The notes below the pieces were generated by a model, which was not told where the DNA came from, searched no databases, and saw only the letters and a list, made by a program, of their open reading frames with translations. Positions 35,792 through 47,376 of a stretch of DNA of 64,000 nt are shown here, piece after piece. The stretch is from positions 1 through 64,000 of the forward strand of contig DAIDJO010000095.1 in assembly GCA_027451345.1 (NCBI GenBank). The letters run 5' to 3'. Source of the DNA: Solirubrobacterales bacterium. Its GTDB lineage: Bacteria > Actinomycetota > Thermoleophilia > Solirubrobacterales > Solirubrobacteraceae. A program made the translations under genes and the position numbers. Position 1 is the stretch's first letter. Every line of letters begins with the position of its first letter.

Positions 35792-38583
35792 GTGTTCGTC
35801 TCCCGTGTGTGGATGGTGGCGGGGTGCCAGGGCGCCCAGTCTCCGGCCGGCGTGCGCCGCACCCACGGCCGGTCGGCCTCGTCACGGACGACCAGCGCGA
35901 CCCACTCGCCGTCGAGATAGTGCCGGAGCAGGTCGTTGCGCTCGACGAGCCGCCGCACGCGCTCCAGGGGCGCCTGGACGGCGTACAGCGCTCGCATCGG
36001 CTCGTGATGGAGCTCCGGCCCCGCTGCCACCGACTGCCACGGCAGCCCGAGCCGCAGGTCGCCGGCGTGCCCCTGCAGGACGCCGATGGTGCCGATCACG
36101 TTGTGCAGCGTCTTGTCCCCCGCTCCGAGCACCTCCGGGTCGGTCGTCGAGAAGTAGTACTGGGCGTTGATCCACTGGATGACGAGGCCCGGAGCGGTGA
36201 GGATCGTCTCCAGCGCCGTCCCGTCCGGATCGGCGCGCCAGTCATAGGAGTGCAGGAAGGTTCGGCATTCGAGGTCGAGCCCCGAGACCATCTCCCCCGG
36301 GCCGACGATGAAGGCGGCGTGACGGGCGAGTCCCCACTCGGGCCGGATCTGGGCCCAGTCTCGGGCGCGGCGCCGGGGGTGGTCGGCGCCGGGAAGGCGG
36401 GCCGCGCGCTCGAGCGCGAGCGCGCGGCCCGCGCGGTCCAGGGCGTCCTGCAGCGTGGCGACGTCATCCCGATGGCTTGCCGGGATCAGGTGGTGGTCGA
36501 GGATGCGGACCCGGTCGGTCGCCGTGTCGTGCTCGGCGGCCAGGAACCAGGTGTCCGGAGGGATCGCGATCCCGCGCCCGGCGAGGGCCTCGCGCAGGTC
36601 GGCTCGGTTGAGCAGCGCGCAGGCGATGCGGGCGTTCGGGCCGCCGCGCTGGCCACCGCAGGCGCCGCAGTCGAGCGCGGCCTCGTACGCGTTGTTCTCG
36701 GTGGCGGACCCGTGCCCGGTGATGAGCACCAGGCGGGCGAACTGCTCGACGAGGCCGAAGGAGCGCAGGGCGAACTCCGCCCAGTCGAGCTGCTCGGCGG
36801 GGTCGTAGCCCAGTGAGGTGGCCCGTGCCACGCGTCGGGCGTGGCCCTCGGCGCCGAGATCGAGCGCGTCGGCGAGCGACGGCTCCTCGCCCGCGAGGGC
36901 GCAGCGGCGCAGGCGCTCGCTCTCCGCCTCGGAGAGCCCGGGCCGCGCGAGATGGGCGCGGATCGCCTGGCGCTCGGCGGCGGCGACGATCGCCTCCGCC
37001 TCGACGGGCCCGGGGGCGTGCGCGACCGGCTCGGTGCGACGGGCCAGGGCGGCCGCGGCGAGGTGAGCGCGAGCTGTCCCGTAGCCCTCCGGGAGGACGG
37101 TCTTCAGCAGGGCGAGTGGCCCGGCCAGCCAGCCCCCCGCCTCGGCGAGCGCGAAGGGCGCGGCCAGGTCGTCCTTGGCGGCGTGAAAGGCGCCGTTGAC
37201 CGCCGCGGCGCGGCGCTCGGCGAGGATGCTCCGTGCCGCGTCGACCTCCTCCCCCGGCGAGACGCGCTCGCTCACCGACTTGGTCGGGGTGAGCGGCACC
37301 GGGCAGAGCCTCGCCCCGTGCGCGGAGTGCAGGGCGTGGTAGCGGATGACCAGCTGGTAGAAGCCGGCGAACCCGAACGTTCGGATGTTCCCCTGGGCCT
37401 CGAGGTGGCGACGCAGGCCCTCGGACCGCGCATCGATGCAGAACACCGCCTGGGCCGCAGGACGCGTCGGTGGGGTGGGCGGCGCGGGTCGACCCAGCGT
37501 CGCGAGCAGCTGATCCCGGTAGTGCCACTCGTAGGCGTCGAGCCAGACCCAGCCATACGCCGACTCCGGCAGGAGCGCGAGCAGGGCGACGAGTCCCGCC
37601 AGCTGCTCGGGCTCTGCGTCGGCCTGTCCCAGTGACGCCGCCAACCCGGACGCCAACCGGGACGGGTCCTCACCGGTCGCCGGCTCGGCCCCCGCGTGCG
37701 CCTCAACGAGCGCGCGGAGCGCCGCGACACCGTCGGGGAGCCGGCGACCGGCGGCCTGCTCGACGAGCGCGGCCTCGTAGGTCAGCCGAAGCGCGAGCAG
37801 GTCGCAGAGGTCGGCCGGGTGCGGGGCCTGGTCGGCGTGCTCCTCGCGCCATTTGATGTGGCTGCCGAACCCGGGCAGCCGGGCGAGCTGCGCCCGCAGC
37901 TCGCCCGTTTGCTCCGGAGATGGGATGCGGAGCCGCGCGAGGGCGGAGAGGATCGCGTCCTCCGGGCGCTCGGGCAGCTCGGCGAAGCGTCGGCGCTCGA
38001 CCCCGAGACGCCGCAGGGCCGGGTCGTGGGGCACGAGGGCGCGCCAGACCGCATACAGCCCGGCCTCGCGGCCGGGCATCGGCACCGCCGCGCCGGTCGT
38101 GTCGCAGAAGGCGGCACACCACTTCGCCACCTGTTCGTCGACGACTGGTGCCACCGCCGTGTCGAGGAGCCGGTCGCACCACTCCCCCGCGCCGCGCGGG
38201 ACGGTGCGCGGTGATGGCTCGTCGGTTCGGTGCAGGAGGGCGGCCCGCAGCGCGGCAACCGGGTTGAGCCGCCCCCCACCGAGGATGATGTCCGGATGCT
38301 CGGCGAGGGTGGGGACGCGGCGCCGCAGCGCCGCGTCCAGGTCGGCGTCGGTGATCCGCCCGGCCGCGTACCAGCCGTGGAACTGCGCGAGGGCCGGGCG
38401 CCCCCGCACGCCGAGCAGCGGCCCGGCGAGCGCGACCGCGTCCTCGAACGGCCGGTCCTCCAGGTCTCCGAGTGGGTTGACGGCGACGAAGGTCTCGAGC
38501 GGCCAGGTCGCGTGCAGGATCCGCGCTGCCGCACCGATCTGCGCCCGCAGACGGGAGCGCTCGGCGTCGGTTGGCGGGGTCAT
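35788..38583 (-). CDS. dabA: DUF2309/DabA family inorganic-carbon transporter subunit
   Basis: AQAVFCIDARSEGLRRHLE and LITGHGSATENNAYEAALDCGACGGQ contain the conserved Cys/Asp and His/Cys zinc-site residues; MTPPTDAERS start at 38583 overlaps the dabB stop. Confidence 0.93.
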   Translation of the reverse strand: MTPPTDAERSRLRAQIGAAARILHATWPLETFVAVNPLGDLEDRPFEDAVALAGPLLGVRGRPALAQFHGWYAAGRITDADLDAALRRRVPTLAEHPDIILGGGRLNPVAALRAALLHRTDEPSPRTVPRGAGEWCDRLLDTAVAPVVDEQVAKWCAAFCDTTGAAVPMPGREAGLYAVWRALVPHDPALRRLGVERRRFAELPERPEDAILSALARLRIPSPEQTGELRAQLARLPGFGSHIKWREEHADQAPHPADLCDLLALRLTYEAALVEQAAGRRLPDGVAALRALVEAHAGAEPATGEDPSRLASGLAASLGQADAEPEQLAGLVALLALLPESAYGWVWLDAYEWHYRDQLLATLGRPAPPTPPTRPAAQAVFCIDARSEGLRRHLEAQGNIRTFGFAGFYQLVIRYHALHSAHGARLCPVPLTPTKSVSERVSPGEEVDAARSILAERRAAAVNGAFHAAKDDLAAPFALAEAGGWLAGPLALLKTVLPEGYGTARAHLAAAALARRTEPVAHAPGPVEAEAIVAAAERQAIRAHLARPGLSEAESERLRRCALAGEEPSLADALDLGAEGHARRVARATSLGYDPAEQLDWAEFALRSFGLVEQFARLVLITGHGSATENNAYEAALDCGACGGQRGGPNARIACALLNRADLREALAGRGIAIPPDTWFLAAEHDTATDRVRILDHHLIPASHRDDVATLQDALDRAGRALALERAARLPGADHPRRRARDWAQIRPEWGLARHAAFIVGPGEMVSGLDLECRTFLHSYDWRADPDGTALETILTAPGLVIQWINAQYYFSTTDPEVLGAGDKTLHNVIGTIGVLQGHAGDLRLGLPWQSVAAGPELHHEPMRALYAVQAPLERVRRLVERNDLLRHYLDGEWVALVVRDEADRPWVRRTPAGDWAPWHPATIHTRETNT

Positions 38584-40187
38584 GCTCTCACCTGCTCGCG
38601 GGGCCGCAGGACCGGCAGCGGGAGCGCGACCCGGCGCCCGCCCGCCGCTCGAGGGATCGGCGCCGAGCGCGGACCACCGACGTGGCCGGCATCGAGCGCA
38701 CGGACGTAGAGCTCGGCGCGTGCCCACTCGACGCGCCGTGCCATCACGAGCCACACCGCCATCCCCCCGACCGGCAGCAGGCCGAGCCAGGGGCTCACGG
38801 CGGCACGGACGCCGTGCACCGCGGGGGCGAGGAAGGCATCGGCACCGGCGATCAGGCCGGCGTAGGCCAGGCAGGCGCCGCCGAGGACGAGCAGACCGCC
38901 CGCGGCGCGCCCCGGCGTCGCCCGCAGCCAGCCGTGGGCCAGGAGGGCGCCGGTGGCCCAGGCGAAGGCGAAGAGCACCACTGCCCCCGGGTGGGCGAGC
39001 GCACCCGAGGCGAACGTGGCGAGCGCGAGGGCGAGGGCGGCGCCCGGGACGAGCGCCGCGGCGAACGCCCGGGCCGTGCCGGTCCAGCGCACACCGGCGG
39101 GAGCGGGCGCCGGCACGACCCGCCGGCGCTTGTCGTTGTGGACGACCGAGTCCGCCCCGAGGAAGAGCGTCGCCTTGTAGAGCCCGTGCCCCGCGAGGTG
39201 GAAGATGGCCGCCGCGGGCACGCCGAGGCCGCAGGCCATCACCATGAAGCCCATCTGGCCCATCGTCGAATGGGCGAGCGCACCCTTGACGTCGGGTTTG
39301 GCGAGCATCAGCACCGTGCCGTACAGCGCCGTGGCGCCGCCGACCGTGAAGGCGAGGTAGGTGGCCGCCGGCGTGGCGCCGAAGAGCGGCGCGAAGCGTA
39401 CGAGCAGGAAGCCTCCGGCGTTGACCAGGCCGGCGTGCAGGAAGGCCGAGACCGGCGTCGGGGCGGCAAGTGTGGCGGGCAGCCAGCGCTGCAGGGGCAG
39501 CTGTGCGGAGCGTCCCATCGCCGCCACCACGATCAGGCAGGCCACGATGGTGCCCGCGCCGATGCCGAGCACGTGGTGGCGGCCGAGGGCGAGCGTGGCG
39601 GCGTGCAGCCGCCGCAGGTCGAGATCACCGACCGTGCACCAGGCGAGCACTCCGGCGGCGAGGAGCGCGCAGTCGCCGACTGCGAAGGCGGCGGCGGTGC
39701 GGCGCAGCCCGAGCCGGGCGGCCGGGAGATCGCGCCGCTGCGCGAGCAGGCGGAGCAGCCCGATCCCACTGAACAGCCAGGCGGCGATCAGGCCGCTGAG
39801 CGTCGCGGCGCAGACGAGCGCGCAGACCGCCGCGGTCGTCACCCCGAACCAGGCGATCAGCCGGGCCTGGCGTGGGTCGCCGGAGAGGTAGCGGCTGGCG
39901 AAGAGCTGCACCATCAGGCTGACGGTGAGGACGAGCAGGAGCATCACCACCGACAACCGGTCGGCGTAGAGCCCGAGCGTCGCGTCGCCCGCGGAGTTGG
40001 TGAGGACCGCCGATACGGGCCCGGCGCTGAGGATGTGCACCGTGACGAGAACGGTGAGCGCGAGGGCCACCGCGGCGAAGCCCGCCCCGACGCGTCCGGC
40101 GCCGTCCTCCAGTCGCGGGCCGGAGGCGGCGCAGAGGAGGCCGCCGATCATCGGCAGCGCCACGATGGCGAGGATCAGGGCGCTCAT
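38580..40187 (-). CDS. dabB: DabB, NuoL/MrpA-like proton-conducting membrane subunit
   Basis: Multi-TM; LRRLHAATLALGRHHVLGIGAGTIVACLIVVAAMGRSAQLPLQRWLPATLAAPTPVSAFLHAGLVNAGGFLLVR, NADH:quinone antiporter motif. Confidence 0.92.
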   Translation of the reverse strand: MSALILAIVALPMIGGLLCAASGPRLEDGAGRVGAGFAAVALALTVLVTVHILSAGPVSAVLTNSAGDATLGLYADRLSVVMLLLVLTVSLMVQLFASRYLSGDPRQARLIAWFGVTTAAVCALVCAATLSGLIAAWLFSGIGLLRLLAQRRDLPAARLGLRRTAAAFAVGDCALLAAGVLAWCTVGDLDLRRLHAATLALGRHHVLGIGAGTIVACLIVVAAMGRSAQLPLQRWLPATLAAPTPVSAFLHAGLVNAGGFLLVRFAPLFGATPAATYLAFTVGGATALYGTVLMLAKPDVKGALAHSTMGQMGFMVMACGLGVPAAAIFHLAGHGLYKATLFLGADSVVHNDKRRRVVPAPAPAGVRWTGTARAFAAALVPGAALALALATFASGALAHPGAVVLFAFAWATGALLAHGWLRATPGRAAGGLLVLGGACLAYAGLIAGADAFLAPAVHGVRAAVSPWLGLLPVGGMAVWLVMARRVEWARAELYVRALDAGHVGGPRSAPIPRAAGGRRVALPLPVLRPREQVRA

Positions 40188-40233
40188 GGTCGTCCCCCGC
40201 ATGGAGAGGAACTGCGGGCACGCCGCCTCACCA

Positions 40234-40608
40234 TCAGTGGACTCCCTCCAGGCAGTGCGCAGGCAGCGCGCGGCCGTCGAAGCCCCCGAGCCGCCGAAGG
40301 ATGTAGGGGTCGTGAACGATGCAGTAGAGCGAGCGCCCGCGGCTGAGCTCGGCGCGGATGTGCTCGGCCACCTCGTTGGCCGCCGTGCTGCGTCCGGCCG
40401 CGGAGGTGACATCGATCAGGATGTCCGGCGGTGGCGAGGCGAACCGGTGCGCCCAGGGTCCGAGCACGAGCGGGCGGGGGTCGTCGACCCGCTCGCCGAG
40501 GCCGGTCCGTGGCGTCCCGGCCTGCTCCTCCTCCCCCGCCGACTCCGCGAGGCGCTCCTCCCTCCAGTGCCGCTCGTCCGTCACGGCGTCCGATCGCTGA
40601 CCTGACAT
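40234..40608 (-). CDS. Uncharacterised small protein, first gene of the DAB operon
   Basis: About 124 aa, ATG at 40608 preceded by GGAGG; PDILIDVTSAAGRSTAANEVAEHIRAELSRGRSLYCIVHDPYILRRLGG; same strand as dabBA. Confidence 0.7.
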   Translation of the reverse strand: MSGQRSDAVTDERHWREERLAESAGEEEQAGTPRTGLGERVDDPRPLVLGPWAHRFASPPPDILIDVTSAAGRSTAANEVAEHIRAELSRGRSLYCIVHDPYILRRLGGFDGRALPAHCLEGVH

Positions 40609-40644
40609 TACGTTCCTCCGTTCGCGAGCCACTTAACGTGATTC

Positions 40645-40674
40645 ACAATAGGCGAATTCCAAAACGTCTGTCAA
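40645..40674 (-). promoter_or_regulatory. Sigma70-like promoter of the DAB operon
   Basis: Minus strand TTGACA (40669-40674), 18-bp spacer, TATTGT (40645-40650); GTGATTCAC palindrome at 40638-40646. Confidence 0.65.
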
Positions 40675-40713
40675 GGGGTAGGAATCAACGATCCCTCGTC
40701 GTACCCTGTGGCG

Positions 40714-41025
40714 ATGGCCGAGTGGACGTTCCTCACCAACCACGCCCACGTCCTGCTCTGCGTCGCGCGCGATCCCGGGGTGCGGCTGCGCGACGTGGCC
40801 GCGACCGTCGGGATCACCGAGCGGGCGGCGCAGAAGATCGTCGCCGACCTGGTGGAGGCGGGCTATCTGGAGCGTGAGCGCGAGGGGCGGCGCAACCGGT
40901 ACCGCCTGAACACCGATCTCCCTCTCCGCCACCCGATGGACCGCGAGCATCCGGTCGGGGAGATCATCGAGGTCTTCACGGGCGTCGAGCCCACCGGCCA
41001 CCCGGCTGAGCGGCCCGCTGTGTGA
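40714..41025 (+). CDS. Winged-helix (MarR-like) transcriptional regulator
   Basis: HAHVLLCVARDPGVRLRDVAATVGITERAAQKIVADLVEAGYLEREREGRRNRYRLN; divergent from the DAB operon. Confidence 0.85.
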   Translation: MAEWTFLTNHAHVLLCVARDPGVRLRDVAATVGITERAAQKIVADLVEAGYLEREREGRRNRYRLNTDLPLRHPMDREHPVGEIIEVFTGVEPTGHPAERPAV

Positions 41026-41178
41026 ACGCCCTCGGCACCGACGGTGCGCAGCGTGACGCCGGTGTCCGGGCCGCCGATCGTGCAGTCCGACGCTCGCTGC
41101 AGGTTCAGATCCTTGATTGCTCAGCCCAATGACGCGCCCAGGCAATCGCCCATCCGTGGCGCCGCGCCGGCTCGACGG

Positions 41179-41805
41179 CTACGGATCGACCGGGGCGCGA
41201 GGAGCGCCGAACAGCAGGTCGACGTAGCCGTCGGCGATCTCCGCCGGGGAGAGTCGCCCGCGCGGGCGGTACCACTGCGCGGTGTGGTTGACCATGCCGA
41301 GCAGGGCGGCGAGGGCGAGACGCTCGTCGGCGACTCCGAGGCGACCGGCGGCGTGCAATGGCGCGATCAGGCCCTCCAGCATCTGCTCGAACCGCTTGCG
41401 GTCCTCGCGGATGCGCCGCCAGCGGGCACCGCGCTCGATGACATGGCGTTCCTGCTGGAAGACGAGCATGTGATCGCGGTGCTCGGTCACGTGCTCGACC
41501 CAGAGCCGCACGAGCGCACGCAGCTGCGCGTCGGGCTCCGCCGCCTCGGCGAGCAGCACCCGGGCGCGCTCGAGCAGCGGACCCATCAGCTGGTCGCAGA
41601 TCAGCTCGAGCAGCTGCTCCTTGCTGCCCACGTAGTGGTAGATGCCACCGGCGGCGAGATCGATCGATGCGGCCAGCTCCTGGATCGTCGTCTGGTCGTA
41701 GCCGCGGTGGGCGAAGACCCGGGCGGCCGCGCGCACCACCGCGTCCTGCCGGCGGTCGTAGCGCTCGCGCAGGCGGGGACGGGTCGGTCGGGTGGTGGCG
41801 GCCAC
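41179..41805 (-). CDS. TetR family regulator
   Basis: RRQDAVVRAAARVFAHRGYDQTTIQELAASIDLAAGGIYHYVGSKEQLL. Confidence 0.92.
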   Translation of the reverse strand: MAATTRPTRPRLRERYDRRQDAVVRAAARVFAHRGYDQTTIQELAASIDLAAGGIYHYVGSKEQLLELICDQLMGPLLERARVLLAEAAEPDAQLRALVRLWVEHVTEHRDHMLVFQQERHVIERGARWRRIREDRKRFEQMLEGLIAPLHAAGRLGVADERLALAALLGMVNHTAQWYRPRGRLSPAEIADGYVDLLFGAPRAPVDP

Positions 41806-41892
41806 AGCACGATGCTAGCCGAACAGTGAACATCGCCTCGGTTTCCGTACCAATCTCCGTTCTTCGAATGGCTGTTCTGATAATGTCTGCCC

Positions 41893-43026
41893 ATGATCTT
41901 CGAACTCCCCGACGAGACCCGCCTGCTCCAGCGCACGGTGCGCGAGTTCGCCCAGAGCGAGGTGGCCCCCGCCGCCGAACACCTCGACGCCACCAAGTCC
42001 TTCCCCTATGAGATCGTCGCCCAGATGGGCGAGCTCGGCTGGATGGGGATCCCCTTTCCCGAGGAGGTCGGCGGCGCGGGCGGCACGACCCTGCAGTACG
42101 CGATCGCCGTCGAGGAGCTCACCCGCGTCGACTCGAGCGTCGCCATCACCCTGTGCGCCCACACATCGCTCGGCGTGCAGCCGATCTACCTCTTCGGCTC
42201 GGAGGCCCAGAGGGAGCGCTACCTCCCCGACCTGTGCGCGGGTCGCAAGCTCGGAGCCTTCGGACTGACGGAGCCGGGCGCCGGCTCCGACGCGGGCAAC
42301 ACGCTCACCCGTGCGCGCCTGCACGACGGCGAGTGGGTGATCGATGGCGCCAAACAGTTCATCACCAACGCCGGGACGACGATCTCGGGCCACGTGGCCA
42401 TCACCGCGCGGACGGGGCAGGACGAGATCTCGAACCTGATCGTGGAGAACGGCACCCCCGGGTACGAGCAGGGCGAGCCGTACCGCAAGATGGGCTGGCA
42501 TGCCTCCGACACGCGCCCGCTCACCTTCGAGAACTGCCGTGTCCCCGAGGAGAACCTGCTCGGCCCGCGCGGCAACGGCTTCAGGCAGTTCCTGAAGGTG
42601 CTCGACATCGGCCGCATCGGCGTGGCCGCCATGGGCGTGGGTCTCGCACAGGGCGCGCTCGACCAGGCCATCGCCTACGCGAAGGAACGTCAGGCCTTCG
42701 GTCAGAGCATCGGCAAGTTCCAGGCGATCCAGATCAAGCTCGCCGACATGGCGACCGAGATCGAGGCGGCCCGGCTGCTCGTCTACAAGGCCGCGTGGCT
42801 GAAGGACGAGGGCCGCGACTTCTCGCTCACCGCGGCCCAGGCGAAGCTGAAGACCGGCCGGCTCGCGGTGCGCTGCGCCGATGAGGCGGTCCAGATCCAC
42901 GGCGGCTACGGGTACATCGAGGAGTACCCGATCTGCCGCTTCTACCGGGACGCGAAGATCCTCACGATCGGCGAAGGGACCGACGAGATCCAGCAGATGG
43001 TCATCGCCCGGAGCCTCACGGCATGA
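41893..43026 (+). CDS. Acyl-CoA dehydrogenase (isovaleryl-CoA dehydrogenase-like by context)
   Basis: GAFGLTEPGAGSDAGNTLTRARL; VRCADEAVQIHGGYGYIEEYPICRFYRDAKILTIGEGTDEIQ. Confidence 0.92.
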   Translation: MIFELPDETRLLQRTVREFAQSEVAPAAEHLDATKSFPYEIVAQMGELGWMGIPFPEEVGGAGGTTLQYAIAVEELTRVDSSVAITLCAHTSLGVQPIYLFGSEAQRERYLPDLCAGRKLGAFGLTEPGAGSDAGNTLTRARLHDGEWVIDGAKQFITNAGTTISGHVAITARTGQDEISNLIVENGTPGYEQGEPYRKMGWHASDTRPLTFENCRVPEENLLGPRGNGFRQFLKVLDIGRIGVAAMGVGLAQGALDQAIAYAKERQAFGQSIGKFQAIQIKLADMATEIEAARLLVYKAAWLKDEGRDFSLTAAQAKLKTGRLAVRCADEAVQIHGGYGYIEEYPICRFYRDAKILTIGEGTDEIQQMVIARSLTA

Positions 43027-43952
43027 CGGACGCGCTCCCGGACACGGTGTGCATCCGGGAGGTCGGGCCACGCGACGGCTTCCAGAACGAGCCCGAGGTG
43101 ATCCCGACCGACGCGAAGGTGCGGCTGATCGACCGGCTGGCGCGCACCGGTCTGCGCCGCCTCGAGGTCACCTCGTTCGTGCGGCCCGACGTGATCCCCC
43201 AGCTCGCCGACGCGACCGAGGTGCTGCGGCGGATCGACGTCCCCCCCGGCATCGCGGTGACCGTGCTCATCCCCAACGAGCGCGGGTTCGAGCTCGCGCT
43301 GCCCCTGCGCGAGCACTTCAGCGAGATCAACGGCTTCCTGAGCGCCTCCGAGACCCACAACCGCCACAACGTCAACCGCACGGTGGCGGAGTCGCTCACC
43401 GGGCTCGAGCGGGTGATCGGGCGCGCCCGCGAGGAGGGACTGCGGGCCGAGGGGGTGATCTCGACCGCCTTCGGCTGCCCGTACGAGGGCGAGGTCCCCG
43501 CCGAGCGGGTGCTCGCCATCGCCCGGCGGCTGGTCGAGGCCGGGGCGCAGGAGATCGCCTTCGGTGACACGACCGGGATGGCCAACCCCCGCCAGGTGAG
43601 CGCGTTCTTCGCTCAGGCGCGGGAGGCGCTCGGGCCGGCGGTCGAGCTGACGGCGCACTTCCACAACACGCGCGGCCAGGGCCTCGCCAACGTGCTCGCG
43701 GCGCTGCAGGCGGGCTGCGCGTCGTACGAGTCGAGCTTCGGCGAGCTCGGCGGCTGCCCCGTGCCCCCCGGGGCGACGGGGAACATCGCGACCGAGGACC
43801 TCGTCTCGATGCTCGAGGAGATGGGGATCGCCACCGGCGTCGATCTCGACGCGCTGCTCGCCGCGGCCGCGGCCGTCCGCGAGGTGCTCGGCCGGCCGCT
43901 CGGCTCCCACACCCTCACCGCCGGGCCGGTGAACTGGCACCGCAGCGCATGA
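43023..43952 (+). CDS. Hydroxymethylglutaryl-CoA lyase
   Basis: CIREVGPRDGFQNEPEVIPTDAKVRLIDRL; YESSFGELGGCPVPPGATGNIATEDLV. Confidence 0.92.
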   Translation: MTDALPDTVCIREVGPRDGFQNEPEVIPTDAKVRLIDRLARTGLRRLEVTSFVRPDVIPQLADATEVLRRIDVPPGIAVTVLIPNERGFELALPLREHFSEINGFLSASETHNRHNVNRTVAESLTGLERVIGRAREEGLRAEGVISTAFGCPYEGEVPAERVLAIARRLVEAGAQEIAFGDTTGMANPRQVSAFFAQAREALGPAVELTAHFHNTRGQGLANVLAALQAGCASYESSFGELGGCPVPPGATGNIATEDLVSMLEEMGIATGVDLDALLAAAAAVREVLGRPLGSHTLTAGPVNWHRSA

Positions 43953-45825
43953 TCGGCCCGGTCCTGATCGCCAACCGCGGGGAGATCGCGGTTCGCGTCG
44001 CTCGCACCGCCCACGCGAACGGATTGCCCGTGGTGGCGATCCACACCCCCGCCGACGCGGGCGCGCTGCACGTCGAGGTGGCCGACAGCGCCGTGATGGT
44101 CCCCTCCTACCTCGACATCGATGCGGTGATCGACGCCGCGCAGCGGGCCGGCGCGCGCTCGGTCCACCCCGGGTACGGGTTCCTCTCCGAGAACGCCCGC
44201 TTCGCCCAGGCCGTCGCCGACGCCGGCCTGACCTGGATCGGGCCGCCCCCCGAGGCGATCGCGCTGATGGGGGACAAGGCCCGAGCCAAGCGGTTCGCGC
44301 GCGAGGCGGGCGTGCCCGTCGTCCCCGGCCTGGAGGCCGATGACCTCGATCTGGAGGACCTGCGCGGGTTCTGCGCCGAGCACGGCTTTCCCGTCGTGAT
44401 CAAGGCGCTCGCCGGCGGCGGCGGCAAGGGCATGCGCGTCGTGCGGGCGGCCGAGGAGCTCGACGCCTCCCTCGACGCGGCACGACGGGAGGCGACGGCC
44501 GCCTTCGGCGACGGGCGCGTGCTCATCGAACGCTACCTCGAGCGCCCGCGCCACATCGAGGTGCAGGTGCTCGCCGACCGCCACGGCAACGTCATCCACC
44601 TCGGCGAGCGCGAGTGCTCGCTGCAGCGCCGCCATCAGAAGGTCGTCGAGGAGGCCCCCTCACCGGTGATCGACGCGGAGCGCCGCGCCCGGATGGGGCA
44701 GGCCGCGATCGCGCTGGCGCGACGCTGCGGGTATGAGAGCGCCGGCACGATCGAGTTCATCACCCCCGCCGACGGGCACGAGTTCTTCTTCCTCGAGATG
44801 AACACGCGACTGCAGGTCGAGCACCCGGTGACCGAGCTCGTCTACGGGGTCGACCTCGTCCAGGAGCAGTTGCGGGTCGCCGCCGGACGGCCCCTCACCC
44901 TCGACCAGGCCGCGCTCGTCCCGCGCGGGCACGCCGTCGAGGCGCGACTGTACGCGGAGGACCCGAGCCACGGCTTTCTCCCCTCGACCGGGCTGATCCG
45001 CGCCTATCGCGAGCCGGTGGACGCCGGGGTGCGGGTCGATTCCGGGGTCCGGCAGGGGACCGAGGTGGGGACCGCATATGACCCGATGCTCGCGAAGGTG
45101 ATCGCCCACGGGCCCGACCGTGAGACGGCGCTCCAGCGCCTCGACCGCGCGCTCGCCACGTTCGATCTCGTCGGGGTGAGCACGAACGCCGCCTTCACCC
45201 GCGCGCTGATCGCGCGCGATGACGTCCGGGCCGGGGAGCAGGACACCGGGCTGCTCGAGCGTGTGCTCGCCGAGCTCGACAGCGCCCCGCCGGCGGACCT
45301 CGTCCCCGCCGCGATGCTCGCCGCCGCCGGGACCAGCCGCCCGGCCGGGCCCTGGCGGCGCGCGCTCGCCGACCGCCCGGAGGCGCGGGTGGGCGACGGG
45401 CGGGTCCGCCTCGGCGACGTCGCCTGGGACGCGGCGATCCGGTGGGATGCGGGCCAGCGGGCCCGCATCACGCTCGACGGGATCGAGCGACGTTACGCCG
45501 TGGTGGTGAGCGAGGAATGCGTGTGGATCGCGCGAGACGGCCACCACCTCGCCGTGCGCACCGCGGTCCCCGCGCGCTCGGAGGGCGGTGTCCTGCACGG
45601 GTCACTCGAGGCGCCGATGCCGGGCACCGTCCTGCTCGTCGAGGTGGCCGACGGCGAGGCGGTGCAGCCGGGCGACCTGCTGCTCGTGCTCGAATCGATG
45701 AAGATGGAACTCTCGATCACGGCGCCGCACGCGGGCGTCGTCGCCGGCCTGTCGCTGCAGCCGGGCGACCGGGTGGCGCTCGGTCAGCCGCTCGTGGCGA
45801 TCCTCGACCCGGAGGAGGAGACGCG

Positions 45826-45829
<4 letters not shown>
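43949..45829 (+). CDS. Acyl-CoA carboxylase alpha subunit (biotin carboxylase + BCCP; methylcrotonyl-CoA carboxylase-like)
   Basis: [35 protein letters not shown]; biotinylation motif [12 protein letters not shown]. Confidence 0.93.
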
Positions 45830-47355
<1,526 letters not shown>

Positions 47356-47376
47356 GGCCCAGGAGGCCCGAGAGAC

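Noticed and set aside
38571-40346. 591-aa ORF on the plus strand opposite dabB
   Set aside because: Low-complexity Arg/Gly/Glu-rich shadow translation of a GC-rich coding strand; dabB on the minus strand has clear membrane-protein homology.
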